The notes below the pieces were generated by a model, which made no database searches, was not told the DNA's origin, and saw nothing but the letters and a program-made list of their open reading frames with translations. A stretch of DNA of 64,000 bases from Diplodia intermedia. Lineage: Eukaryota; Ascomycota; Dothideomycetes; Botryosphaeriales; Botryosphaeriaceae. A program made the position numbers and the translations under genes. How positions within the stretch are numbered: the stretch's first letter is position 1; each line of letters begins with the position of its first letter. This document shows positions 1 to 9,703 of this stretch, in pieces. The DNA lies in NCBI GenBank assembly GCA_021495925.1, contig JAKEKT010000091.1, positions 62,001 through 126,000 on the forward strand, in the 5' to 3' direction.

Positions 1-134
1 TAAGTGCCGGACGTGGGAATGTACTTCTGCTTGGCCGGAGGGATGGAGCCCTCGCCGGGAGCAGAGTAGTTGCGCACCATGTTCTTCATGGCGGGCACGA
101 AGCGCTGGAGGGTTGAGGGCCGGGAGGATGCCAT
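1..134 (-). CDS. argJ: Arginine biosynthesis bifunctional protein ArgJ, mitochondrial (N-terminal fragment)
   Basis: Only the first 44 codons lie inside the window; the gene runs off the left edge. ArgJ is the mitochondrial ornithine acetyltransferase / N-acetylglutamate synthase of the arginine pathway. The visible part starts MASSRPSTLQRF, an Arg/Ser-containing, acid-free stretch typical of a matrix-targeting peptide. It then reads SIPPAKQKYIPTSGTY, which resembles the start of the mature domain in fungal ArgJ proteins, where a K-[KR]-[YF]-[VI]-P-[TS]-x-GTYP motif precedes the conserved core. The ATG at 134 is the first in frame. It is divergently arranged with ORC2, and the start codons are about 400 bp apart. 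The assignment rests on one short motif, so the identity is likely but not proven. Confidence 0.68.
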   Translation of the reverse strand, partial: MASSRPSTLQRFVPAMKNMVRNYSAPGEGSIPPAKQKYIPTSGT

Positions 135-541
135 GTTGACAGCCCTGTCACTGTTCGTCAGCTCTCGGTTGGCAGTGGATGGAGGCCCAATTGGATGAGG
201 AAAGCACGCAGTACCTTCTGTAGCCGAAGCTCGAGCTCCGACGGCAACCTGCAAAGCGTCTGACTGGTGTGAGGGGGTTAGACTCACAACTCGCGCATGC
301 GACTCACTCGGAAAACTTCCCAGCTCCCCCGATGACGGAGCGCCTTATCGCTGCCGCGCCGAGGCCATAGCTCACACGTGCCGATTGGGCCACGACTTTC
401 CATTGGCTCGACGATCGCCGACGCGTTTCCCTGTCGCGAAGCTGCGCCCGCCGGAATGGTCAACAGCTCGTCTGCAGCCCGCGCTGCCTTCTCTGCGCTT
501 GTCGGCTCCTTCAGACACCAGGATCCTCCGAAACGTCGCCA
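135..541. promoter_or_regulatory. Divergent promoter between argJ-type gene and ORC2
   Basis: This 407-bp gap lies between two start codons that point away from each other, so it must hold both promoters. I see no clear TATA box. Short open frames here are shadows and look non-coding. Confidence 0.5.
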
Positions 542-2335
542 ATGCCCAGCGCAAAGAGGAAGCGAGGCGCTGTCGACCCTGAAAACACCACCCCGCGGAA
601 ACGACGCGCATCGCCGCTCGATGAAAACGATGAGGACGAGATAGCTCTTACTCCCTCGAAGAAGAGCACGCCTTCGAAGCGCCACACTGCGTCCGAGACA
701 TTGAACAAGAGCCTTGCCCGTGCTAGGCTCGATGACGAGCCCAACGGCGCAGTAACACCTCGCTCACAACGAAGAGTTCTATTCGCAACACCTTCGAAAC
801 ACCACGACGACGACGAGGACACTCCTGATGGCACTCCGACTATTGTCAGAAATGCAGACAGATCTGCGCGCCGGAAAAGTGCTCGAAGGCTGCTACAGCG
901 CACCATCGACGGGGACCAGAGCGACGAAGACATAGAAGATGGGGATGCCCTGGCCCGGCAGATCTGGGACGAGGAAGAGGCAGATGAGCTGGGAGAGGAC
1001 CAGGGCGTAGCCGCAGTAAATGAGACAGCTGCAGTCCCGGAGACGCCAACGAAACGTGGGCGTGGGAGGCCCAAAGGGAGCAAGACGAAGAAACAGCGCA
1101 GCCCGACACCGCCGCAAGACCTCCCGCCGCACGAGAAGTATTTCTGGCAGAACCGCCCAGGAGGAACCAAGACATCGAATAACACTCTCCCCTCACATGT
1201 CCTACTAAACCACGATGAGTACTTTGCTCAGATGCAGAAATACGAGGACCCACATGAGGATGATATGGCCTATCTACACGCGCTGCACTCCCGCTCCTTC
1301 GACCAATGGGTGTACGAGCTAGAGAATGGCTTCAACATATGCTTGTATGGCTTCGGCTCCAAGCGCAGGCTTGCTGAGGACTTTGCGGCCCATCTTTATC
1401 TCCACCAAAGCTCTACAACGAACTCCACTCCCCGGATCATAATTATCAACGGCTACAACCCGACTCTCACCCCGAAGGACATCCTCACCACCATCCTCAC
1501 CTCACTCCTACCCTCCAGCGTCAAGCTTCCCGCGACGCCTCCCCTCCTCCACGCCCTCCTCCTCACTACCCTTTCAGCCAAGCCACCCGTCATTCCCCTT
1601 ACCCTCATAACCCACTCCCTCGATGGCGCCCCCCTCCGACGCGCCGCAACCCAATCCCTCCTCGCCAACCTTGCCTCGCACCCCCACATCACCCTGCTCG
1701 CCACCGCCGACACACCGACCTTCCCGCTCCTATGGGACCTTGGCACGCGCTCGGCGCTACGCCTGCTCTTCCACGACTGCACGACCTTCGCGCCCTTTGC
1801 GCCCATCGAGCTCGACGCCGTCGAGGCCGTCAACGACCTGCTCGGCCGCAGCGGCCGCCGGGTCCAGGGTCGCGACGGCGTCGGTTTCGTCCTGCGCTCG
1901 CTACCTGAAAACGCGCGCGGCCTCTTTCGCATCCTCGTCGCCGAGCAGCTCGCCGCCAGCGCGGATCTCGACGACGATGCAGCTGCTGCGGCGCTCGCAG
2001 CGCAGGCAGCTGACGATGACGACGAGGACAACCTAGGTTTTGCAGATGTGCCGCAGACACCGAGTAAGAGGGGCAGGGGGGCCAAGAAGGCGGCGAAGGA
2101 GGCGGCGCTGCCTTCGTCGACGGCGCCCGTCGTCGGTGTGGAGTATAGGGTGCTGTACCACAAGGCCGTCGAGGAGTTTGTCTGCAGCAACGAGATGGGC
2201 TTCCGCACGTTGCTGAAGGAGTTCCACGACCATCAGATGATCGAGAGCAGGAAGGACGGGGGCGGCGCAGAGAGGTTGTGGGCACCGTTCCGCCGGGATG
2301 ATCTGGAGGGGTTGTTGGAGGAGTTGGTGGAGTGA
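542..2335 (+). CDS. orc2: Origin recognition complex subunit 2 (ORC2)
   Basis: Single-exon gene for a 597-aa protein. ORC2 is a core subunit of the six-protein complex that marks replication origins and helps load the MCM helicase in the nucleus. Residues 1-190 are basic, disordered and rich in S/T-P sites (a CDK-target-like tail). They include an AT-hook-like RGRGRPKGSK near residue 172, suited to minor-groove DNA binding. The diagnostic ORC2 block is near residues 255-280: FDQWVYELENGFNICLYGFG followed by SKRRLAEDF. It is followed by IIIINGYNP (ORC2 INGY motif) and an AAA-like fold without a good Walker A, as usual for ORC2. The C-terminal part (about 440-597) corresponds to the winged-helix region. 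It carries an acidic low-complexity insert and a second basic RGRGAKKAAK patch. The start at 542 is the first ATG of the open frame. Length and architecture fit the family. Confidence 0.9.
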   Translation: MPSAKRKRGAVDPENTTPRKRRASPLDENDEDEIALTPSKKSTPSKRHTASETLNKSLARARLDDEPNGAVTPRSQRRVLFATPSKHHDDDEDTPDGTPTIVRNADRSARRKSARRLLQRTIDGDQSDEDIEDGDALARQIWDEEEADELGEDQGVAAVNETAAVPETPTKRGRGRPKGSKTKKQRSPTPPQDLPPHEKYFWQNRPGGTKTSNNTLPSHVLLNHDEYFAQMQKYEDPHEDDMAYLHALHSRSFDQWVYELENGFNICLYGFGSKRRLAEDFAAHLYLHQSSTTNSTPRIIIINGYNPTLTPKDILTTILTSLLPSSVKLPATPPLLHALLLTTLSAKPPVIPLTLITHSLDGAPLRRAATQSLLANLASHPHITLLATADTPTFPLLWDLGTRSALRLLFHDCTTFAPFAPIELDAVEAVNDLLGRSGRRVQGRDGVGFVLRSLPENARGLFRILVAEQLAASADLDDDAAAAALAAQAADDDDEDNLGFADVPQTPSKRGRGAKKAAKEAALPSSTAPVVGVEYRVLYHKAVEEFVCSNEMGFRTLLKEFHDHQMIESRKDGGGAERLWAPFRRDDLEGLLEELVE

Positions 2336-2690
2336 GTGATCGTTTTCGCTCCCTCACGCTCGTTTTTGATTAGATGTTGGTGGATGAGAGTTCGACTGCA
2401 TCGCGGGCGTCAGGGTGTGAAGGGAGGAAATACTGATACATTGCATGAGAAAGCGAGCATAGTCTGAGGTGGCAGCATAGCATGTTTGGAAGAGATACCA
2501 GAGCACCAGATAGAAGTCATACTTATATTACAAAGTTCAAATTCAATCAAGAGGATCACCACCCCATCCTGACGAAAGACAAGTTTTTTGTAGACCTAAA
2601 GAAACCCACCAGAACGCCTAGTCCTTGCTTCATTCTACCCAAAAACTTGCAATTCCTCTTGAGACATTCCCGTTCATCTACCTGCGCGCA

Positions 2691-5290
2691 TCACTGTTCC
2701 CACCAATCGCGATCCCATGCAGGTCTGCGATCAAAGCCCTGTAGCGCGTTTGAACCTTGCATGTTGCTCAACGGCATCCTCACATGGTTGTGAACTTGAG
2801 GTAGGTGCGATTGTGACACCGGTGGCATCCGAACCCCAGGGATTCTAGCACTGGGTAGGCGAGAATAGTTCAAATTGGGTCGCCACTGAACCGGTGTTGG
2901 GTTATTTTGAGCACTCGGGTGACCAGATACGACCGCGGGTCTATGAAGTCGATTGTCCGGTGTGGTACTGAAGGCCTCATCGTCGGTTTGTCTGGCGGGC
3001 TGCATGGTACCTAGCGGACCATTCCAGGAAAGCTTGCCGTGCGAAGCCCTCAAGCCAGCCGAGATTGTTTCCTCTTGGTTCTGTCCATTGTCGGGCGTTG
3101 CTCCATTGATCGTCCTCGTCTTCGAAATCCGGGGCAGGGATGATCTTCCTCTGGTATGTGGGTTCATTCATGATACTATCGCCGTATGGTCGTCCAACAG
3201 GGGGAGATTGGGGTGATGGCCTTTGAGCTTGCCAATAGTCCCGATGCATAGGCTTTGCACCGGACGATTCTTGCATTCGTTGATGAGTTGCAGCATAGGT
3301 TCTTAAAGGCCGACAAAAGCTTCCAAGACTCGGTTGAGATCTCGAGATGTCGGCTGTACCAAACTATGGAGGTCTTCCGATAGGGGAAAGATTGCTGGGG
3401 CTCAAGTTCAATGCGTGGATGCCCATGTCACCCTGAGACTGTAGGCGAGGCATTGATTCAGAGACCAAATCCGAAGAGTGCCACCCCCTTTGAGCTACAG
3501 ATTGCCCTGAACGTTTTTCTTTCTGTGGCTGTAAGTCGAAGTATGAGCAATCAGCTTGTTGATCCCAGCCATTTACAACGGGTGTTGGTGACAGTAATCT
3601 CCGGATTCTGAGCAGGTCTCTGAATCAGAGTCCGACTACTATTCTTTTACAGCATTACTCCCTTAATATCTGTTATTTGCTCCATTATGATTGGGTTCCG
3701 GGCCAGAGCGGATGAATGGGAATGGTGCCTGGCCCCGGAGAGCCATTGAGACCCGAACTGCTGGGCGTTGGAATAGGTTGACATTCTTCGACTGGGTATC
3801 GGGGACGAGGCCCAGTTGTTTGGATGATGACTTTTGTTAAGATCCTAGTATCTGAGAAAGTGGCTGCCTCTGTGCGGACTTTCGAAGTTCGAGGTTTCGT
3901 AGAATTGGAAACCTGGCGCGTGTATTCTTTGTTGCCAAATGATGTTTGCAGGCTGTCCCATGAGGCACGGAAAGAAGAACTGCTGACTCTGATGAGAAGG
4001 TCTAAGCCAAGGATACTCGATAGTGGTCCCAGCAGAAGGCCGATCCAAGGGTTCTGGTTGCAACAACTTACGAATGAAGTCAATCTCAGGCTCGGACGCT
4101 TCCCAAAAGGCTAGCGGGTATATATTGTAGTTCAGCGAACGCAATTTTCTATACAGCTCCTGGCTGTCGAACGACTTACCTCGTACGCAGTTGGACCACT
4201 CCGTGGCTGACACGACGCGTTAGCGGGGGGACGACCTCAATCAAGCTGTTGCTAGAGGTCAGAAGTTCGATCCTGCGAAGCTACAGGGCTCTATAACTTG
4301 ATATGAGTTTTTTTGGTCCGCCCTACCCGCATCCCTGCTCACCTTTGTCACCGTATGTATGTGTGGGAAACTCACGTTTCCCGTTACAAGTAACTTTCAA
4401 GAGATCTACGCACGTTGTTCTTTTTCGGGAAAGGAAGCGTATTGGTGAGAAGTTCGTGAATGATGATATAAAGTGACCAAACATCCACAGCTAATGTGCG
4501 TCTAGGGCTATCATTGCCTTCTTGTTTTGCGAAGCTCATCCTCTGCGGTGCGCGGTATTACTTCGAAAATATTCAACTCGTCTGTAGGCAGTCACCCTGA
4601 GTGAAGCGTTTGGCGATTCCTCATGCCATTAACCCTGGTCCGTCCCTTTAGTCAACCGGATTGCACCTACCAAAGGTAATACTTTATACACAGAAGACAA
4701 GGATTAGAACTTACTACAGGCTTTATGTCCCGATGTGCGAATTGCTTCTGATACATGACATCCGAATTCCAAGCCGCGGAGCAGCTGGCCAACTACAACT
4801 TTGACCTCGTTTTCCGAAATTGGCGTATGGCGTTGCTTTAGGTAGCGGGCCCGCGATCCAAGTTCTACGTATTCTATGGCGAAGTAGTTGGAGTTTGTGT
4901 CCTCCACCAACCAAAGAATTCGACGAAGTACTCGGACTAATATGGGTCAGCTTAAGACGACTAAGGCTCCAGCGCGGCAGAGAGGGCACCATTAAAAAGA
5001 CAGTGATCACTTCGATATCTCTCATAATTGATTTCTTCGTGTTCAATATAGCGGTGTCGCTGGAGTCCGCATTCTCCGATTTGTCCAATTTCTTGACTGC
5101 ACGGAGGCGATGGTCTGAGCCTTGGGGCTCCTGCTTCCATACCGAACCATATGCTCCTTGACCAATCTTGCGTTAATGTTCAAACCATGCTTCGAGGCGC
5201 ACATTATATCCTTCCCTAATCCAGTGTCGAATGGCAAAATCTGCGATTTCGGCGCAAGTCTGGACAGGCTCATCGGCTTGCCGGAGGAAC
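2691..5290 (-). pseudogene. Decayed Ser/Thr protein kinase gene
   Basis: Kinase subdomains can be read in order on the minus strand, but in different frames and broken by stops. A glycine-rich loop (GQGAYGSVWK) and the AxK lysine (RAVKKL) lie near 5080-5140. Helix C and the hinge region (NYFAIEYVELGS, then QLLRGLEF) lie at 4760-4880. The catalytic loop HRDIKP is at 4718-4735. GIAKRF, the segment after the Mg-binding DFG, is near 4603-4620. DVWSL (subdomain IX) is at 4471-4485, and the subdomain XI segment with LDRPS is near 4040. A Pro/Gln-rich tail follows to about 2691. At least one splice-like GTAAGT follows the catalytic loop. Layout and spacing resemble fungal Rad53/CAMK-like kinases of expanded families, but I cannot name an ortholog. 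Several frameshifts and in-frame stops mean it cannot encode a full kinase as sequenced. Confidence 0.72.
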
Positions 5291-5715
5291 TCGCAGATCA
5301 CCAAAGCGTTATGAAGAAGACTGGGATATCAAAAGGCTTGAGTATGCCTTGTGGGGAAATTAATCTCTGCAGGACGCAATCAAAGCTTGGAAAAATGGCC
5401 AGACAGATTTTACCTTTCCCCATCGATGATTACAATGGTCAGGCCCAGGCCGCCCAGCTCCGCGTTGGTTGCTTTCTCCTTCACGCCGACGGTGGACATG
5501 GCTGTCACATGTAGGAGGGACGAATCCGTCACCGTTCAAAAAATCTGTCACTTTGTCGACCCTGTAGAGGTCCTCAGCTTCTAAGACGAACCCATACACT
5601 TCTCCCAAGCCGTGCTCTACGTTCGTAACCCTCCCGGCAAGCGAGTGCTCGTCGACAAAGCCTCCGGTCCATGAGCAAAGAGCTCGTGTAGTCTCTTACC
5701 GAAAGGTTCAGCAGA

Positions 5716-6409
5716 ATGGATCCCTCAAAGACAAATCTACTCATTTGCCAAGGGGTGACCGAGGGGTGGCTGAGGGTGGCTCATCCTCGTTCCAGTTTGT
5801 CTTCAACATTCCAAAACACGCCAGCGAAATCCGCACGCCCCGTTCCGACCTTCTCCGGGATCAGACCAATATCTACTCGGTCAGCGAGCGCGCCGACGTC
5901 GCGAGATCCCTGGCCGGCAGCATCATTTTCCTCCATCAAGCCCGTTTTGTGCACAAAACCAGCAAACCGGAGAGGGCGCTCATCTGCAAGACGGAAGAGG
6001 ACAAGGATGTCGCTTCTCCTGTATTAGGCACTCCGCTCCTGACCGGCTTCGAGGACCTGGGCGACGACCGGCGCGAGCGCAACATACACCGGCACCCGCT
6101 GCGGCAGGGCGTTCAGGCGCAGCACAAGTACATACATACAACGTACGCTTCGAGCGCGCCATGCCTACCAGCTGCTTCTTCAACGCCCACTTCTTCTCGG
6201 CCAGGTGCGCTCGGACGGTGGGAAGAGTCGTGTTCGATGCATCGTCGTCATAATGCACTAACGTCGTCCACAGCCCGATCTCCAGCAGGCAGACGCCGAG
6301 ATTGTACACGCGTGAGCTGCCGGGGCGGGTGGGCGCGATCTACGCAGACATGGTGGTGGCGTGCTTGACGTGTTTAGATAGGTAGGGCGAGGTGTTCAGG
6401 GACGTGCCG

Positions 6410-6442
<33 letters not shown>

Positions 6443-6517
6443 TGGGATGGCGTCATTGTCGGGGTGCGGTACATTAAGCGGATATTGGAGAGGATAGAAC
6501 AGATAATGGTGGTGTGA
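5716..6517 (+). pseudogene. Decayed kinase-like gene of the fungal prion-inhibition (HeLo-associated) type, with internal inversion
   Basis: The plus strand carries the C-terminal kinase-like domain seen in many fungal proteins that have an N-terminal HeLo or prion-inhibition domain. A block FQFVFNIPKHASE is at about 5796. It is followed by SVSERADVARSLA, a FVHK motif where true kinases have HRD, LGTPLLTGFE, and a RHPLRQG motif that ends near 6125. The next expected block (YNLGVCLLEIGLW onward) is on the opposite strand between 6307 and 6143. The plus-strand text resumes at 6314 with ELPGRVGAIYADMVVACLTC, one in-frame TAG at 6383-6385, a (GGCGAC)5 repeat, and the family's usual end VGVRYIKRILERI before TGA at 6515-6517. 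The two plus-strand parts also differ by one reading frame. I could not find an N-terminal HeLo domain upstream. The gene is dead as sequenced. Confidence 0.75.
6413..6442 (+). repeat. (GGCGAC)5 hexanucleotide microsatellite
   Basis: Five perfect GGCGAC units code for alternating Asp-Gly in the C-terminal part of the kinase-like pseudogene. Intact relatives have an acidic stretch (GDE..EDEDG) at this place, so the repeat probably expanded from it. Confidence 0.9.
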
Positions 6518-7919
6518 GTAGTAGTGAGTGCGCAACTGCGACAGGGTCCAAGGCCCTGCATGCATGAGGTACTACTTGCAAGGAAGTGATAGACGGGGGT
6601 TGTACCGGGGTGGCCTGCCCAATCCGGCCATTGACAGTGGGCACTTCCCCACAACTGCACTTAAGCGCCGTTCCCGCGCAACGTGAAGACTGCCGACGGA
6701 AAGCGCTTCCCATCACTTCCCGAACCGGCGCTCGACCCGTGTGCTCGGGCACACCCGAAAACCCGCTTCTTCTTCACCAGCACGCCAGGCCATCATCAAT
6801 AAGGTGAGAGCCCCATCCGCGCTACCGTTTCACGCCCCACTCCACTCCACCACATCAACACCAAACGGCAAGCAACTACCGAATTTCCGGCCCGGAGGTT
6901 CGAGTGACGTCGTCGAGCCGCGTTCGTCCAGTGCGCTGGGAAACCACCCATCCTATCATGTGATCAGATGCACAGCAAACCACCCCGAGAGTCCACCGAG
7001 CTGCAAGTCCGTGTTATTCGCCACCACCATCATCCACTGCAGAAGTCACACCACGCTCAACAATCAGCGCAACAAGTTAGTATGGACATGTCGCATCATC
7101 AGAGTGGTCGAGAATGGTCTCAGTATGCAGGGCAAATTGGTTGAGGCGTTCGCAAGAACGTTGAAGTTACAATAGTGGATTGTAGAAAATCGATTGAATC
7201 CTCTTACGTGCGCAGCTGGAGCGAATATCCGGACATGCATGTGAATTTCATGGCCATTTTGCGCGTGCAGTTGAAGCGAACATCCAGACGTAGATGTGAG
7301 CTTGCTGGGCCCTCTTACATGGACAGCTGAAGTAGATGTCCGGACGCAGATGCGAGGGTGAAAACTGTACATGTGCATCCAGACACAGGATTCAACTACG
7401 CACGCAAGTAGGGTAAAGGCAAGGTCGAAGTCACAGTTGAAAATCATGTGGAAGCAACTTTGCGACTAATCTGTATATTTTGCTTTTCTGTGCTTCTAAA
7501 CACCAGGGGTATGCGATGCTGTATCGAGCTATCCGTCTTTTTCATAAACGACGGGACATGAGTCTGATAGAACACCCGAGCGCGAGTGACGTTACACGCT
7601 CGAATCCGTACTACCATCCATGAAACAACTTCTGAAGCCAGCTGCGCCAAATCATTGGCGGCAGACGTGTCTGTAGACCAATCTTGCAGTCTATGGTATC
7701 ATTCGGATAAGGAAAAAAACAGGGGAAAAAAGGTCCCAAAAGCGCCGCGAATGTATTAGGCGGCGCAGTAAGGGGGTAGTACGAAGAAATCACAAACGCC
7801 AAGAGATGTCATCCATCAAGACGAACATCAATGGGGCTGGACAATCAGGTCCTGCGAGATGACTGCTGCTAGCAGCAGGAAAGAAGTCGAACGGCAAAAG
7901 GGGGAGCAAGCTCCGCCTT
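6518..7919. other. Gene-free stretch next to the pseudogenes
   Basis: About 1.4 kb with only short, unconvincing open frames. It contains the diverged 56-bp tandem repeat at 7207-7362. It also holds the 3' flank of the sugar transporter, whose stop is at 7920-7922. I recognise no gene here. Confidence 0.5.
7207..7400 (+). repeat. Diverged 56-bp tandem repeat (about three copies)
   Basis: The core CAGCTGGAGCGAATATCCGG at 7212 recurs as CAGTTGAAGCGAACATCCAG at 7268 and CAGCTGAAGTAGATGTCCGG at 7324, so the period is exactly 56 bp. A further partial match (GTGCATCCAGACACAGG, about 7374) follows at a shorter distance. The copies differ mostly by transitions. No coding frame explains the pattern. 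Confidence 0.75.
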
Positions 7920-9703
7920 TTACACGTGCTGGGTGCCGTTCTCCACCTCCTTCTCGGTGTGCTCGGCCTTCTCGTTCTCGTCGCCGCTGGTGGCCTCGTC
8001 GCCGGAGACGAAGCCGTACTCCTTGGCCTTGGCGTCGATCTCGTCGTCGGTGAGGAACGGCAGCTCCTTGGCGGCGGTGACGTAGCTGATGTTCTCGAGG
8101 AAGCCCTTGGCGAAGATCAAGTCGATCTCCTCGAGGGACCTCATACGCGTCTCCGGGTAGAAGAAGTAGATGACGGGGAAGAAGCAGGCGTTGACGACGG
8201 CGAAGAAGAGGTAAGTACCCCAGCCAATGCTGTCAATCATGACCGGAACGACCATGACGATCAAGAAGTTGAACAGCCAGTTGGTAATAGTCGACACAGC
8301 GTTCGCCTTCGCGCGGGTCTTGAGCGGGTTCACTTCGGCCGGGTAGCTAAGTTCGGCGTTAGCAGGGCTCTACAATGGTATAGAAAGGCGTGGTGGGAGG
8401 GAAGGGGTTTGAGTTTTGGGATTTTTTTTTTTTGCGGGGGGAAATCAAACTTACAGCCAAGGCAGGGGCAGCCAAGTAGCACCGAAGAACGCAATGTAGG
8501 TAAAGAGACCGACAGCGGCGCCCTTGGCGTCCTGGGGGTTGCCAGGAATCAAGCAAGCGAAGACGAGGACCATGGACAAGCACTGACCAACGGTACCGAT
8601 CAGGAACAGCTTGCGGCGACCAGTACGCTCGATTAGGAACCAGGAAGTAGTGGCGAAGATGGAGTAGACGATCATGTTAACACCACCAAGAAGCAGAGAC
8701 ATGTCGGTGGTCTCGCCAATGGTATCCTCAAACAGAATAGGGAAGTAGTAGATGACAGCGTTGCAACCGCCAAGCTGCTGCATGAACTGGGACGAGGCAC
8801 CGATGAGCATGCGGCGGCAGTGCTGGGTCTTGCCGCCAGTGAGGAGGTCGCGGTAGCTGGTGTTGCCGCCGGCGTGGCCAGAGGCGCGGATACCGTCCAT
8901 GATGATGGAAGCCTGAAGTTTAGTCTCGTCGTCATCGACGGTGAGACCACGGAGAGCGGCGATAACCTTCAGGGCATCGTCGGGACGGTCCTTGCTGAGC
9001 AGCCAGCGGGGCGACTCGGGCAGACCAATCATGGCGAGGACGACAACCAGACCGAAGAAGATCTGGAAGGCAATGGGGAAGCGCCAGCTGAGGTCCTGGT
9101 TACCGTAGCTGCAGCCATAGTCGATCCAGTAGGCGATCATGGTACCAAAGGCAATGATACCGCCCTCAATGCAGATCAGCAGACCTCGGTTGGTCGACTT
9201 GGAACACTCGGCCTGGTAGGTTGGGATCGTCGAGGTGTTCATGCCGTTGCCGACGCCGGTGATAGTACGGCCGATGATGAATTGAGCCATGGCCTTGCTG
9301 CCCTTGACGGCGGTGATCTGAATGATGACACCGAGAATCATGATAGAGGCGCCGATCATGATGCCCTTTCTGCGTCCAAGCCTGTCGCCGAACATCAACA
9401 TCACGATGGCGCCAAGAAGACAGCCAACTTCGTAGATGGCAGTGACGAATCCCTGGTAGGTCTTGTCGTTCAAGGTCTCAGGGAAGTAGGTGTTGAAGGG
9501 CTCCGAGGCGATGATGCCGGACATGACACCCTGATCGTAACCGAAGACTGGACAGAGAGAACCGTCAGCCTCAAGGTGTCGAGTGCTCGGAAAGATGAGA
9601 ACTTACGCAGGAAACCGGTGGTAGAGACGATGGAGACGACCATGCTGAGGGTCTTGCCCCGCATGCCCAGGAACTGGGGCATCTTCACGTTGACTTCCGT
9701 CAT
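7920..9703 (-). CDS. MFS monosaccharide (hexose-type) transporter
   Basis: Three exons: 9703-9607, 9547-8455 and 8346-7920, joined with closed frame to 538 aa. It is a sugar:proton symporter of the fungal hexose family (sugar porter, 12 TM), expected in the plasma membrane. Family marks in order: FGYDQGVMSG in TM1, GDRLGRRKG between TM2 and TM3, QAECSKSTNRG, PESPRWLL in the central loop, QQLGGCNAVIYYFP in TM7, ERTGRRK, and PETRMRSLEEID after TM12. The Gln-Gln and Asn of the TM7 motif are sugar-contacting positions in characterised homologs. The C-terminus is short and acidic. Introns are 59 bp and 108 bp; the second contains a run of T. A TATA-like TTTAAAA lies about 75 bp upstream of the ATG. 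The substrate (glucose, xylose or another) cannot be told from sequence alone. Confidence 0.88.

Noticed and set aside
4240..4300. tRNA-like B box (AGTTCGATCC)
   Set aside because: No matching T-stem pairing and no A box or acceptor stem at the proper distance; it lies within the kinase pseudogene.
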